This document shows, one piece after another, positions 12,171 to 20,510 of a DNA stretch of 28,463 nucleotides. The position numbers and the translations under genes were made by a program. Source of the DNA: a virus. The stretch spans positions 1 through 28,463 of IMG/VR virus record IMGVR_UViG_3300045975_000174. The stretch is one strand, 5' to 3'. Under the pieces are notes generated by a model. It searched no databases. It was not told the origin of the DNA and worked only from the letters and a program-made list of their open reading frames with translations. Within the stretch, counting starts at the first letter, position 1; the number at the start of each line of letters is the position of its first letter.

Positions 12171-14399
12171 GTGTACGACCGCGCCATCACGGCTCGCGCC
12201 CTGGAGATCGCCAATTCGGTCATCGCCGACGGCTGTCGTGCTGCGGGCAAACCCGTCTGGGAGCTGGAGCGCCACACCTCGGTCCAGATCGACTACGCGC
12301 GCAGCAGCCTCGCTGACCTGTACGATCCCGAGCAGCAGCGCCTGCGACGTGCGCTGCGTCCGGACGAGGCGCAATTCATCGAGAACGAGCGCATCATGTG
12401 CGCGCTCGATTTTCGCGATCACTGGCTGCCCAACTACGCGCGCATCATCGACTGGCAGAAGCGTCCGTCTACCTTCACCCCCAACGTCGCGCAGGCGATC
12501 ATTCTCGATCTCTGGGCTGAGTCTGAGGCGGCTGGCGAAGCGATCTGGATGCAGCAGCTCAAAGCACGTCGGTTGGGCGTGTCGACGCTCTCCGAGCTGA
12601 ACGTCTGCCATCGCTTCCAGTTTCAGGCGTACGCCAACTGCGTCGTGGCCTCAGCCGATCCCACCAAGACCGTCGAGATGGCGGCGATGATCAAGTACTG
12701 CCTCGACGAGCAGCCGTGGTGGTTGCTGCCCGAAGTCACGAAGGTGTCGCGTGGCATTCCGGTCGAGTTCGGCAAGCAGCACGCGACGCTCGCCATTCAG
12801 GCCGGCAACCAGTTCACCGGCGTCGCACGCGGATCCTCGCCGAACATCATCCACCTCAGCGAGCTGTGCGAGTGGCGCGACGCCGAGAGCCTCATCGACG
12901 GCGCGTTGCTGCCGGCCATTCTCGACACGCCGGACGTGTTCGGCATCCTCGAATCGACCGGCAAGGGGCCGGGCTGGTGGAAGATCAAGTGGGAGCAGAC
13001 CAAGCGCGACTGGGAACGCTCGCGCGCTCGCCTGCGTCCAGTGTTCCTGCCGTGGTACGTCGGCACTGACATCTACCCGACGCCCGCCGACCTGCGCAAG
13101 CGGCCGATCCCGCCGAATTGGATCCCCTCCGAGCGCACCGTCGCCCACGCCGAGCGCGCGAGGCAGTACGTCACGTCGAATCCGCTGCTGTTGGAGCATC
13201 TCGCGCACGGCGACCGGAATTGGAAGATGCCGCGGCAGCAAATGTGGTGGAGGGAGATCGGCTACGACACGGCGCGCGAGGAGAAAAAGCTGAACATTTT
13301 TCTCGCGGAGTACTGCTCGGACGACATCGACGCGTTTCAGTCGAACGAAGTGCCGGTCATCGACACCGAAGTACTGCTGGCCTATCAGGACCGCACGCGG
13401 GTACCGCTCGGCGCCTATACGATCATCGGGCCGGACATTCCGCCACAGATGGTCGCGCCCCTGCGCCGACACGATCAGTCGCGCGAGCCGATCACGATTC
13501 GTACGCGCGATCTCCTCCCGCGTTTCGATGCGACCTACCAGCTCGTCCCGCTCAAGTTCGAAGGCTATCCGACCTTCGATGAGGCGCTCGTCCTGCTCGT
13601 CTGGGAATGGCCGCACGACGGACAGCTCTACGGCATCGGCGTCGACACCTCCGAGGGCCTCGGGCACGACAACGCGGTCATGCAAGTCCTGCGCGAAGCG
13701 ACGCCCATGCGCGAGCCGGGCCAGGTCGCCGAGTGGGCGAGCAACACCGTCACGGCGTTTCAGCTCTGGCCGCTCGTCATGGCTGTCGGGACGTGGTACT
13801 CGACGGTGCATCCGACCGCGGGCATTCGTCGACAGTGCCGGCTGGCGATCGAAGCCTTCAGCAACGGCGCCTCGACGCAGAACGAACTCCAGAAGCGCGG
13901 CTGGACGAATTTTCACCCGTGGAAGTACAACGACACGAAGCGCCCGAAGCCGGACGCGCAGGTCAGTCGCGTCGGGATCTACACCAACGTCTGGTTCCGC
14001 GCGACGATGTTCGATATGCTGCTCACCTGCCTGGGCGAGGAAGCGATCGATCTGCCGTCGCCTTATCTCGTCGGCGAGCTGTCGTCGCTCGTCAACAATC
14101 AGGGCAAGGTCGAAGCCGGCGAAGGCGCCTACGACGACCGCGTCATGGGCATCGGCTTCCCGCTCTACTCGCTGCACATGAACAAGCCGCCGCTGAAACA
14201 GTTCACACGGCGCCGCGTGGCCTACCAGCCGGGCCTGTCACCCGAGCCGCGGACGCCGCATCCGATCTGGACACCCGGCGATCAGGCGTCCTCAGTGGCC
14301 TTCGGTGGAAAGGTCGCGCACCAACCGGCCGATCGGTACTCCCGTGCGGGAGGGCTGCGCGGGCTGGTTGACTTACTGCGACCGATCGGTCGACGATAA
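12171..14399 (+). CDS. terL: Terminase large subunit
   Basis: This is the packaging motor ATPase and nuclease that cuts concatemeric DNA and pumps it through the portal. A variant Walker A, KARRLGVST, is at residues 131-139; the hydrophobic strand and acidic pair NIIHLSE (225-231) are Walker B; ILESTGKG (259-266) is the coupling motif. The RNase H-like nuclease has IGVDTSEG (489-496, Asp 492), the strand end IEAF (560-563, Glu 561), and YDDR (654-657). The start is a GTG with a weak ribosome site, four bases after the small-subunit stop. At 742 aa it is longer than typical 500-600 aa TerL. The extra length lies in the N-terminal 120 residues and a Pro/Arg-rich tail. Confidence 0.92.
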   Translation: MYDRAITARALEIANSVIADGCRAAGKPVWELERHTSVQIDYARSSLADLYDPEQQRLRRALRPDEAQFIENERIMCALDFRDHWLPNYARIIDWQKRPSTFTPNVAQAIILDLWAESEAAGEAIWMQQLKARRLGVSTLSELNVCHRFQFQAYANCVVASADPTKTVEMAAMIKYCLDEQPWWLLPEVTKVSRGIPVEFGKQHATLAIQAGNQFTGVARGSSPNIIHLSELCEWRDAESLIDGALLPAILDTPDVFGILESTGKGPGWWKIKWEQTKRDWERSRARLRPVFLPWYVGTDIYPTPADLRKRPIPPNWIPSERTVAHAERARQYVTSNPLLLEHLAHGDRNWKMPRQQMWWREIGYDTAREEKKLNIFLAEYCSDDIDAFQSNEVPVIDTEVLLAYQDRTRVPLGAYTIIGPDIPPQMVAPLRRHDQSREPITIRTRDLLPRFDATYQLVPLKFEGYPTFDEALVLLVWEWPHDGQLYGIGVDTSEGLGHDNAVMQVLREATPMREPGQVAEWASNTVTAFQLWPLVMAVGTWYSTVHPTAGIRRQCRLAIEAFSNGASTQNELQKRGWTNFHPWKYNDTKRPKPDAQVSRVGIYTNVWFRATMFDMLLTCLGEEAIDLPSPYLVGELSSLVNNQGKVEAGEGAYDDRVMGIGFPLYSLHMNKPPLKQFTRRRVAYQPGLSPEPRTPHPIWTPGDQASSVAFGGKVAHQPADRYSRAGGLRGLVDLLRPIGRR

Positions 14400-14405
14400 C
14401 CGCGC

Positions 14406-15044
14406 ATGCCCCTCATTGACGTCAAGTGCCGAGACTGCGGACACGTCTTCGAATATCAGCGCCCACTCGCCGACTATCCCAACGTGCCGGCCTGTCTCGC
14501 CTGCGCCTCGATCCACACCGAGCAGACGCATCTCCCACCGTCGTCGCGCTGGGACGTCGCGCCCGTGGTCGTGTTCCGCACGGCGGACGGCAGCTATCGC
14601 TTCCCTGGCGACGCCAACGGACGCATGGCAGCGCACTATCAGACACTCGGCTACGAGCGCGTCGAGCTGCGCGGCGCACCTGACGTGCGGCGCTTCGAAA
14701 AGCACATGAACCAGCTGGAGTACTCACGCTTGGCGCGGCGCGTCGAGGCGCAGCACTACCAGAAGGAACTCGCCGATCGCGAACGCTCGTCCAACGTGCG
14801 GCACGGGTTGGAGCAAGGGTTCCTCATCCCCGAGACGAATCAGCGTGGGCAGCGCACCGGGCGCATGCTGCGTGTCCGCCTCGGCCCCCGTGGGCGCGAT
14901 CTCATGCACGCGGCCGTTCGCCAGGGCGAAGCGCGCCCGCAACCGAGAACCTACGACACTGGGTTTCACGTCGACGTGTACTCCAACGATCGATCGAATC
15001 GTGACGAATCCCGCGACTCCTCGGGACGCCGTCGGAGGGACTGA
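14406..15044 (+). CDS. FmdB-like zinc-ribbon protein, 212 aa
   Basis: The N-terminus MPLIDVKCRDCGHVFEY, followed about 20 residues later by CLAC, is the CxxC...CxxC zinc ribbon of the FmdB/CxxC_CXXC_SSSS regulatory-protein type. A longer charged helical region follows (EKHMNQLEYSRLARRVEAQHYQKELADRERS) and a basic end (SGRRRRD). Proteins of this shape often sit between terminase and portal genes in phages; a role in packaging or assembly is inferred from that. The stop overlaps the next ATG as TGATG. Confidence 0.7.
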   Translation: MPLIDVKCRDCGHVFEYQRPLADYPNVPACLACASIHTEQTHLPPSSRWDVAPVVVFRTADGSYRFPGDANGRMAAHYQTLGYERVELRGAPDVRRFEKHMNQLEYSRLARRVEAQHYQKELADRERSSNVRHGLEQGFLIPETNQRGQRTGRMLRVRLGPRGRDLMHAAVRQGEARPQPRTYDTGFHVDVYSNDRSNRDESRDSSGRRRRD

Positions 15045-15346
15045 TGGACATCATCGATCCACGCGTGCCACCGGATCTCATGCCGCCTGGCTCGCGCGCC
15101 TTCATCATCAATGGCCCGAAGCATGAGTACAACGACCTGCCAGCCGTCGTGACGCCTCAAGGTCGCGTCGTCTCGCGCTGGTCGCCGACGGAGGCTGAGC
15201 GTGCGCGGATTCTCGCCGGCGAGGATCTGTACCTGACGATCTGCACGTTCGGCCAGCGTCTGCAGCCGGTCCTGCTGACCGTCGGGACGATTGACTGGGC
15301 ACTGGCCGAATCGCTGCCGTTGGCCGACGATGGTACGCCCCCCTGA
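15044..15346 (+). CDS. Conserved-looking phage protein, 100 aa, unknown
   Basis: A compact, probably folded protein: DPRVPPDLMPPGSRAFIINGP, then AVVTPQGRVVSRWSPTEAERARILAGEDLYLTICTFGQRLQPVLLTVG. The WSPTEAERARILAGEDLYL segment followed by a TFGQxLQPV strand resembles small proteins I have seen near portal genes of other phages, none with a known function. It starts in a TGATG overlap, so it is translated together with the FmdB-like gene. Confidence 0.6.
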   Translation: MDIIDPRVPPDLMPPGSRAFIINGPKHEYNDLPAVVTPQGRVVSRWSPTEAERARILAGEDLYLTICTFGQRLQPVLLTVGTIDWALAESLPLADDGTPP

Positions 15347-15545
15347 TCTCAGTCGTTTGTGGCGGAATGAACACGTGCGGCCGTGGGTCCAGGGCACGCC
15401 GATCCGTCCCTGTCGGGCCGCGACGCTGTTTTCTGCTATCCTCGGCCGCACGGTGACGTGCCGGGAGGCCCTTGACCTGCTGGCGCACCTGAGAGCCTTA
15501 CATGCCCCCACCAACCAACAACTACGAGATCCCGTACTACGGTAG
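15330..15545 (+). CDS. Possible small protein bridging into the portal gene, 71 aa
   Basis: This frame fills the 155-base gap before the portal gene and overlaps it by 44 bases. The product has a plausible helix, PCRAATLFSAILGRTVTCREALDLLAHLRALHA, and a basic Trp-rich N-terminus (RPPDLSRLWRNEHVRPWV). No ribosome site is evident at the ATG (15330), so translation could depend on the upstream gene, which it overlaps by 17 bases. If not real, the gap is a leader for the portal gene. Confidence 0.4.
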   Translation: MVRPPDLSRLWRNEHVRPWVQGTPIRPCRAATLFSAILGRTVTCREALDLLAHLRALHAPTNQQLRDPVLR

Positions 15546-17601
15546 CCCGGCGTCGACGCTGCACGGCTGGTGTCTCGAAGCGCAGCAAGAAGGGCTGGCG
15601 TGGCTCAACGTGCAACGCCCGACGCGTGCCTGGGCCGGCGTCATCGAGATGCTGTCGGCGGTCGAGGGCGGCGACGAAGTCGAGGGCCTCTCCAACACCG
15701 GCTACAACAAGGGCAAGCGCATCGCGCGCGAGCTGGTTGCCACACTGGGCAACTTCCGGCATGAAGGCGAAACCAAGGTCACCTGGGATCAGTCGCTCTA
15801 CGATCAGGCACACGTCCTGACGCAGCTCGATCGCAATCTGTACCGGCAGCCGCAGATCCCTCGCGGGTTCCGATCGGCGCTCCAGTACGCCGTGGGGAAG
15901 GGCACCGCGTACCTGTGGGAACGCTGGAATCCCAGCTTGCACTCGCCCCACCGCGGTGACATCGAACTCGTCGCGCTCGATCCTGGCGACGTCACGTTTG
16001 TGCAGCTGCCTCGGGACTTCGATATTCAGCGCGCCTACGCCGTCATCATCCGCGAGGAACTGCCGCTCAACCTCGCCAAAGCGATGTACCGCGGGACCAA
16101 CGCGGTGTTTGCTGCGAGCCTTACGCCCGATCGGGAGTCGCCGGGCTGGCTTGCCAAGGGCCTGCAGAAAGTGCAGCGATTCGTCGCGCCGGCGCTGCGC
16201 GTCGCCGGTCGTATCGGTGGACAGTCCGATCAGGCGTCGTTCCCGACCGTGGACATTTTCCACATGTACACGCTCGACAGCACGCTGAACGAAGGGCCAT
16301 TCGCCATTCCAATGGGACCGCGAAGTGCCTCGGGCGGACCGGCCGCCAACTGGGCCTACGACGTGCCGGCGCTGGGCGATCCGCTCCCAACCGGCCTCAT
16401 CAACCCGGCCACAGGCAACGAGTTCACCACGCCGGCCGAGTGGACGGACACGCGGATGTTCCCGTTCCGGCGGTACACGATTTTCTCGCGCACGGGCATC
16501 GCCTACGATGGCCCGGCGACCAACTGGCACGGTGCCTGCCCGGTCGCGCGCCTCCGCTTCAACGACTGGCCGTGGGAAGCACTGGGTGCGACGCTCGTCG
16601 GCGAAGTGCGCACGATGCAAAAAGGCATCGAGGCGCTCATGCGCGCGATCGAAGACAGCGCCGCGGGCCGTCTCAACCCGGCACGTATCTACGACGACAC
16701 GCTCGTCGCCGAGTCATGGGCGAAAGCCTTCAATCCGCGCATGGCTGGCGCCGTCGCTGCTGCGCCGCTGTCGCAGGGCAAGGTCATCGAGTTTCCGCTG
16801 GGCGCCGAGTACTACAACGTGCCGACGTGGATCCCCGAGTGGATCCGGTCGCAGGAAGATCGCATGGACTACATCACGTCCGTGCGCGATCTGGTCGCGA
16901 TGGCGAAGGCGCAGCAGATCCCCTCAGCCGACACGATCGAGAAGCTGTTCGAGATGGCCGGCCCCATCGTGCAGGATCTGGTCCGCCAGGTCGAGGAACC
17001 GTTGCTGCAGCTCGGGAGCTGGCGCATCGCGAGCTACTTCCAGTTCTACACACGTGAGCGCATGATCACGATCACCGGCGAGGACGGCGTCGACGTTGAC
17101 ACCCTCTACAAACCGGATTCGCTGCGCATCCCGGCGCCGAAGAACGCGGCCGTCTCGCCCACCGGCGATCGACGTCGCGCGATCAAGTCGCTCGACGAGT
17201 TCAAGTACGAAGTCACCGAGTCAGGCGTCAACGAAATCCATCGCATGTCGACGAAGCTGTTCTACCTGCAGCTGATGAAGGAAGGCTTCCCGATCTCGCC
17301 GTGGACGTTCGCGCGCATCGCGCAGATCCCGAACTTCGGCCCCGAGCCGAAGGGCACCAATACCGAAATGGAACGCTGGATGGCGTGGCGCCGGATGGAG
17401 ATCGAGCTGGAGGCCGAACTACAGGCCGAGCAGGCGATCCGCATGCAGGAGATCGCCGCGGCCGGCATCGGCCAGCCGACCGATGGCGGGACGCCGCAAA
17501 GCGGCAACGGGGGCCGCCCCGGTCGCCCGCAAAGCTACCAGAAGCCGCCGAAACTCGAACAAAAGGACGGGGGCGCGCGCACGACGGTGACGACGAGTTG
17601 A
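15502..17601 (+). CDS. Portal protein
   Basis: The portal is the dodecameric ring at the head vertex through which DNA enters and leaves. Evidence is the position between terminase and scaffold/capsid genes, the length (699 aa, in the range of long podovirus-type portals), and sequence character. It begins with a helical wing (AWAGVIEMLSAVEGGDEVEG, YNKGKRIARELVATLGNFRHE) and has DQLDRNLYRQPQIPRGFRSALQYAVGKGTAYLWERWN-type stem-entry segments. It then has the strand ELVALDPGDVTFVQLPRD and a long alpha-helical crown (EWIRSQEDRMDYITSVRDLVAMAKAQQ). The C-terminal 60 residues are helical then Gly/Pro/Lys-rich and probably disordered. Confidence 0.85.
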   Translation: MPPPTNNYEIPYYGSPASTLHGWCLEAQQEGLAWLNVQRPTRAWAGVIEMLSAVEGGDEVEGLSNTGYNKGKRIARELVATLGNFRHEGETKVTWDQSLYDQAHVLTQLDRNLYRQPQIPRGFRSALQYAVGKGTAYLWERWNPSLHSPHRGDIELVALDPGDVTFVQLPRDFDIQRAYAVIIREELPLNLAKAMYRGTNAVFAASLTPDRESPGWLAKGLQKVQRFVAPALRVAGRIGGQSDQASFPTVDIFHMYTLDSTLNEGPFAIPMGPRSASGGPAANWAYDVPALGDPLPTGLINPATGNEFTTPAEWTDTRMFPFRRYTIFSRTGIAYDGPATNWHGACPVARLRFNDWPWEALGATLVGEVRTMQKGIEALMRAIEDSAAGRLNPARIYDDTLVAESWAKAFNPRMAGAVAAAPLSQGKVIEFPLGAEYYNVPTWIPEWIRSQEDRMDYITSVRDLVAMAKAQQIPSADTIEKLFEMAGPIVQDLVRQVEEPLLQLGSWRIASYFQFYTRERMITITGEDGVDVDTLYKPDSLRIPAPKNAAVSPTGDRRRAIKSLDEFKYEVTESGVNEIHRMSTKLFYLQLMKEGFPISPWTFARIAQIPNFGPEPKGTNTEMERWMAWRRMEIELEAELQAEQAIRMQEIAAAGIGQPTDGGTPQSGNGGRPGRPQSYQKPPKLEQKDGGARTTVTTS

Positions 17602-17609
17602 TCTATTTA

Positions 17610-17624
17610 GATCCCATTGGGATC
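17610..17624. repeat. GATCCC/GGGATC hairpin just after the portal gene
   Basis: Perfect 6-bp arms with an ATT loop begin nine bases after the portal stop. No T-run follows, so it is more likely an RNA end stabiliser or processing site than a classic terminator. Confidence 0.4.
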
Positions 17625-17636
17625 ACCGTCAGCCCC

Positions 17637-17673
17637 TTGACACCGCCAGGAAATTGACGTCGCGTCTTGACAC
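17637..17673 (+). promoter_or_regulatory. Three direct TTGACRY repeats upstream of small virion genes
   Basis: TTGACAC (17637-17643), TTGACGT (17654-17660) and TTGACAC (17667-17673) lie in tandem. The last could serve as a -35 with a poor CAGACT (17691-17696) 18 bases on, which would start transcription at the ATG of the next gene. They also match the half-site of the inverted repeat at 8413-8432. Confidence 0.4.
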
Positions 17674-17698
17674 AGTCGTGCAGTTACATGCAGACTGT
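17672..17698 (+). promoter_or_regulatory. Bulged hairpin six bases before a start codon
   Basis: ACAGTC (17672-17677) and TGCA (17679-17682) pair with TGCA (17689-17692) and GACTGT (17693-17698), giving a 10-bp stem with one bulged G (17678) and a GTTACA loop. It occupies the place where a ribosome site should be. A bulged-purine hairpin at a start codon is the classic shape of a translational operator, but it could equally be a DNA operator. Confidence 0.4.
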
Positions 17699-17703
17699 CG
17701 CGC

Positions 17704-17862
17704 ATGCGTTCATCCAGCAACAAAGCAGCCAAGGCCGCAACCGCAGGTGGCGGCACGGGTACGGTGACGTCCGGATCGGTTCGTAAGACCATCCAACCGC
17801 CCTTCGGCGCGCGCACGACCGGCAAGCGCACAACCGGCAAGCGCGGCGGACGTAGCCGTTAG
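17704..17862 (+). CDS. Small basic Gly/Thr/Arg-rich protein, 52 aa
   Basis: A short complete frame in the gap after the portal gene. It begins RSSSNKAAKAATAGGGTG, passes through VRKTIQPPFGARTTG, and ends in repeated TTGKR units then RGGRSR. There are no acidic residues at all. There is no Shine-Dalgarno, and a bulged hairpin lies immediately upstream. Composition and tail match other basic mini-proteins in this block, suggesting a nucleic-acid-associated virion component. Confidence 0.5.
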   Translation: MRSSSNKAAKAATAGGGTGTVTSGSVRKTIQPPFGARTTGKRTTGKRGGRSR

Positions 17863-17894
17863 GTCAACGCTCATGTGCATCTACCTTTCCGACG

Positions 17895-18197
17895 ATGGCT
17901 GAAGGCGTAGCCGGCGCAGCGTCACCGACATCTGCACTCGGTGACTTCGGAGGAGGCGCACCCGCGGCAGGCCAGCCCGGTGCGGGCGCGTCCGCCATGC
18001 AGGCACAGCTCCAGCAGCTCGCCGGTCAGGTGCGCAACCTGAACAACCTCGCGATGCAGCTGGCGCAGTCCACACCGATCATTGCGCCCGAGATGCAGCA
18101 GATCGCGCAGATCCTCAAGCAGGCCATCGTCAAGGTCGCGCAAGCGGCACCGCAACAGACCGCATCCGGCGCGATGGTGCCCGGTGGAGGCATGTAG
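17895..18197 (+). CDS. Small helical virion-type protein, 100 aa
   Basis: A Gly/Ala-rich N-terminus (1-34) precedes a strong amphipathic helix pair: MQAQLQQLAGQVRNLNNLAMQLAQ, then APEMQQIAQILKQAIVKVAQAA. A Gly-rich end closes it. The Gln-rich heptads suggest an oligomeric coiled coil. No ribosome site is visible before the ATG, so the start could be translated by coupling with the preceding 52-residue gene 32 bases away. Position between portal and scaffold suggests a head-assembly role; the family is unknown. Confidence 0.6.
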   Translation: MAEGVAGAASPTSALGDFGGGAPAAGQPGAGASAMQAQLQQLAGQVRNLNNLAMQLAQSTPIIAPEMQQIAQILKQAIVKVAQAAPQQTASGAMVPGGGM

Positions 18198-18261
18198 GAT
18201 CTCTGGTGCTTCATGTCCTTCCGATTGTGTTCCCCGTCAATTCGTGACTCGCACCCTGGAC

Positions 18262-18277
18262 CCAGCATTCCTGCTGG
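18262..18277. repeat. CCAGCA/TGCTGG hairpin upstream of the scaffold gene
   Basis: Perfect 6-bp arms with a TTCC loop in the 170-base gap before the scaffold gene. The rest of this gap shows no gene and no convincing promoter. Confidence 0.4.
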
Positions 18278-18367
18278 AAGGGGTGAGTTGCATAGTTCGC
18301 TTGGACCCCGCGTGCTGAACGGCATCAACCCATACAGCGCACGGGAAGGGCGAAGGAGCAGGTAGTC

Positions 18368-19285
18368 ATGCCAATGGACGTCGTCAAGTGGCTGCGGGAG
18401 GACATGAAGTTTTCTGACGAGGACGCCAAAGCGTTGGCGCCGAAGTTCGAAGCGGATGGTCGTGCGGACGCGCTTGAAAAAGGGTTTGCGCGGCAGGCTG
18501 ATTACTCGCGCGCGATGGACAAACTCAAGACCGAGCAAGAGAAACTCGGTGAGGCCAACGAGCGGTTGACCGCCGAGATGGCCGAATGGGCAGCGACGCA
18601 GGCGCGTGGCGAGACGCTGACCAAGAAGCAAAAGGAGTCGCTCGACGCGGCTGAGGCCAGTGTGTTGAAGCTGACGCAGACCGTGCGCTCGCTGGCGACG
18701 GCCGCGGGACAGGATCCCGAAGAAATCCTCAAGGGAGCCGCTGTGGTTGTGCCGCCGAAAAAGGACGATGATCCGCCGGCGCCCGATATGTCGGGCTACC
18801 TGACGCGCGAGCACGGCGCGCAGCTCGCGCAGCTGTCGTTGACCATCCCGGCCGAGATCGCGGCGCTGGCACACGAGCACCTGACGCTGACCGGCGAGCA
18901 CCTCGATGCCCGCGCGCTCGCGCGTGAAGTGCTCTCGCGCTTGAATACGAAGGGCAACCAGAAGTCGACTGACGTTCGCGTGGTCTGGGAGGAGATGTAC
19001 GACGTCCCGTCCAAGCGCACGGCCGCCGACAAGAAGAAGTTCGACGACGCGATTGCGGCGGCCGAGAAGCGCGGGCGCGAGGCGGCGCTGAGTGAGGCGC
19101 CGTTGCCTGGACAGCCGACGGCACCCGGTGCCAAGGCGCCCGTGTTTCAACATCTCGGCGGGCCGGAACGCACGTCGAAGCTCGAACGTCCGCAACCGGG
19201 GCAGGGCATCTCGACGGCTGCCGCGGCGCTGCGGTCACACAAGTACGCGCAACCATCTGGTGCCGGCGCACCAGCAAAGACCTGA
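18368..19285 (+). CDS. Putative scaffolding protein
   Basis: It lies directly before the major capsid gene, the usual scaffold position, and has the expected sequence character: highly charged and largely helical. A long coiled-coil segment runs from about residue 45 to 110 (YSRAMDKLKTEQEKLGEANERL, then LTKKQKESLDAAEASVLKL). An acidic/Pro hinge (PPKKDDDPPAPD) follows, then further helices and a Gly/Pro/Ala-rich tail. Scaffolds guide procapsid assembly and leave or are cleaved before packaging. AGGAGCAGG upstream supports the ATG. No protease motif is seen, so a fused maturation protease is unlikely. Confidence 0.75.
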   Translation: MPMDVVKWLREDMKFSDEDAKALAPKFEADGRADALEKGFARQADYSRAMDKLKTEQEKLGEANERLTAEMAEWAATQARGETLTKKQKESLDAAEASVLKLTQTVRSLATAAGQDPEEILKGAAVVVPPKKDDDPPAPDMSGYLTREHGAQLAQLSLTIPAEIAALAHEHLTLTGEHLDARALAREVLSRLNTKGNQKSTDVRVVWEEMYDVPSKRTAADKKKFDDAIAAAEKRGREAALSEAPLPGQPTAPGAKAPVFQHLGGPERTSKLERPQPGQGISTAAAALRSHKYAQPSGAGAPAKT

Positions 19286-19308
19286 TAGGCGCGCGCGCCG
19301 GTGCGCCG
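19264..19308. repeat. 9-bp inverted repeat spanning the scaffold stop codon
   Basis: CGGCGCACC (19264-19272) and GGTGCGCCG (19300-19308) are exact reverse complements. Between them lies the 12-nt palindrome GGCGCG-CGCGCC (19288-19299). The structure ends just before the capsid gene's ribosome site and could set the scaffold-to-capsid ratio. Confidence 0.45.
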
Positions 19309-19326
19309 TAGCAAGGGAGAACAGCT

Positions 19327-20436
19327 GTGGATCCGAATGTTGCTGAACTGAACAGCGTCACGCATTTCGAGATTTACCCTCGCGTGGTGCAGGACAACTT
19401 CTTCCTCGCCACGCCGCTGCTGGCGTACTTCCGTGATCACTGCCTGGTGCCCTTCACCGGCGGCACGTTCATGCAGGCGCCGTTCCGCTACGCGTCGCTG
19501 ATCGGCGGTTTCTACGCGCCAGGGGCCAACTTCAACATCACGAAGCGGCAGACGATCACGTCGCTCCAGTTCGACACGCGCTACTGCTACGTGTCGATCC
19601 CCGAGTACAAGGAACAGCTGCAGGTCGAAAACAAGGGCGAGCTGGCGGTCGTATCGCTGCTCGATGCCGACATGCAGAACGGCGTCGACACGATCAACGC
19701 GATCGTGGCCGTCAACAGCAACCTGAACGGCCAGACGGCCGGCCGGACGCTGTTTATCAACGGCTGGCCCGAGGCGATCAACAACGGCATCGACCCGTCG
19801 TGGGATGGCAACATCTACACGACCTACGGGCAGACCACACGCAACGGCGCCGTCGGATCGGCCCTCAACTCGACGCCGCTGTGGTGCGGCAACGCGGACG
19901 GCTCGGCCGGCGTGATCTCCTACGCGCAGCTGGAGGAAGGCTATCAGGACGCCTGCATCGGCAAGAAGGAGCCGAACCTGGGCGTCGGGAACAAGGCGGC
20001 CATCGCCTACATCAAGGAGAAGATGGTCGTCCAGCAGCGGTTCCAGCAGGAGCGCGATCCGGTGTGGGGTGTGACCGGCTTCCGCCTCAACAACGCGATG
20101 GTGCTCAAGGACGACTACTTCCCGTCCGAGCGGTACGGGCAGAACGATCCGATCCTCGGCAACTGGCTGACGGGCAGCTTCACCGCGCCGGCCTCGCCGT
20201 CGGCCGCGTCGAACCTGCCAGCCTCGCAGACGTGCGACGTCGCCGAAGTGTTCGTGTTCTTCAACACGTTCGATTGGTTGTTCCGCGTGACCGACAACGA
20301 GGAGTTCGGGTTCGGCTTCTCGGGGTTCGTGCCGGCGCAGGACAACACGCGCGTCGTCGGGCAGGTCAAGGCGATGGTCAACGAGGAGTGCCTGTCGCCG
20401 AGGACGCAGAAGCAGCTGTACGGCTTCAACGGGTAG
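19327..20436 (+). CDS. Major capsid protein
   Basis: It builds the icosahedral shell. The call rests on position after the scaffold, length (369 aa, normal for an HK97-type shell protein), a strong AGGGAG ribosome site before a GTG start, and character. Features are an N-terminal region (VTHFEIYPRVVQDNFFLATPLLAYF) that would form the N-arm and first helix, long beta-rich stretches, a central helix (GVDTINAIVAVNSN), a spine-helix candidate (EEGYQDACIGKKEPN, NKAAIAYIKEKMVVQQRF), and a C-terminal strand pair (EVFVFFNTFDWLFRVTDNEEFGFGFSGF). Codon use is strongly biased to C/G third bases, as in highly expressed genes. The fold assignment is inferred. Confidence 0.85.
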   Translation: MDPNVAELNSVTHFEIYPRVVQDNFFLATPLLAYFRDHCLVPFTGGTFMQAPFRYASLIGGFYAPGANFNITKRQTITSLQFDTRYCYVSIPEYKEQLQVENKGELAVVSLLDADMQNGVDTINAIVAVNSNLNGQTAGRTLFINGWPEAINNGIDPSWDGNIYTTYGQTTRNGAVGSALNSTPLWCGNADGSAGVISYAQLEEGYQDACIGKKEPNLGVGNKAAIAYIKEKMVVQQRFQQERDPVWGVTGFRLNNAMVLKDDYFPSERYGQNDPILGNWLTGSFTAPASPSAASNLPASQTCDVAEVFVFFNTFDWLFRVTDNEEFGFGFSGFVPAQDNTRVVGQVKAMVNEECLSPRTQKQLYGFNG

Positions 20437-20476
20437 TCGCCCTCGCGGGCAGCTCGCAACGTGTCAACCGTTCTCC

Positions 20477-20503
20477 CCGGTGCTGGTGTAGAGCCAGCAC
20501 CGG
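20477..20503. repeat. 10-bp hairpin after the capsid gene, loop TGTAGAG
   Basis: CCGGTGCTGG pairs perfectly with CCAGCACCGG across a 7-nt loop. A second hairpin 8 bases on shares the TGTAGA loop. No T-run follows. It lies 40 bases after the capsid stop. Confidence 0.5.
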
Positions 20504-20510
20504 TCATTCG

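Noticed and set aside
12651-14177. 508-codon minus-strand frame opposite the large terminase
   Set aside because: It mirrors the strong C/G third-base bias of the terminase gene; composition is Arg/Asp/Val-rich with no motif and no ribosome site.
15436-16620. 394-codon minus-strand frame opposite the portal gene
   Set aside because: Shadow of a GC-biased coding strand; Arg/Val/Asp-rich with no recognisable domain.
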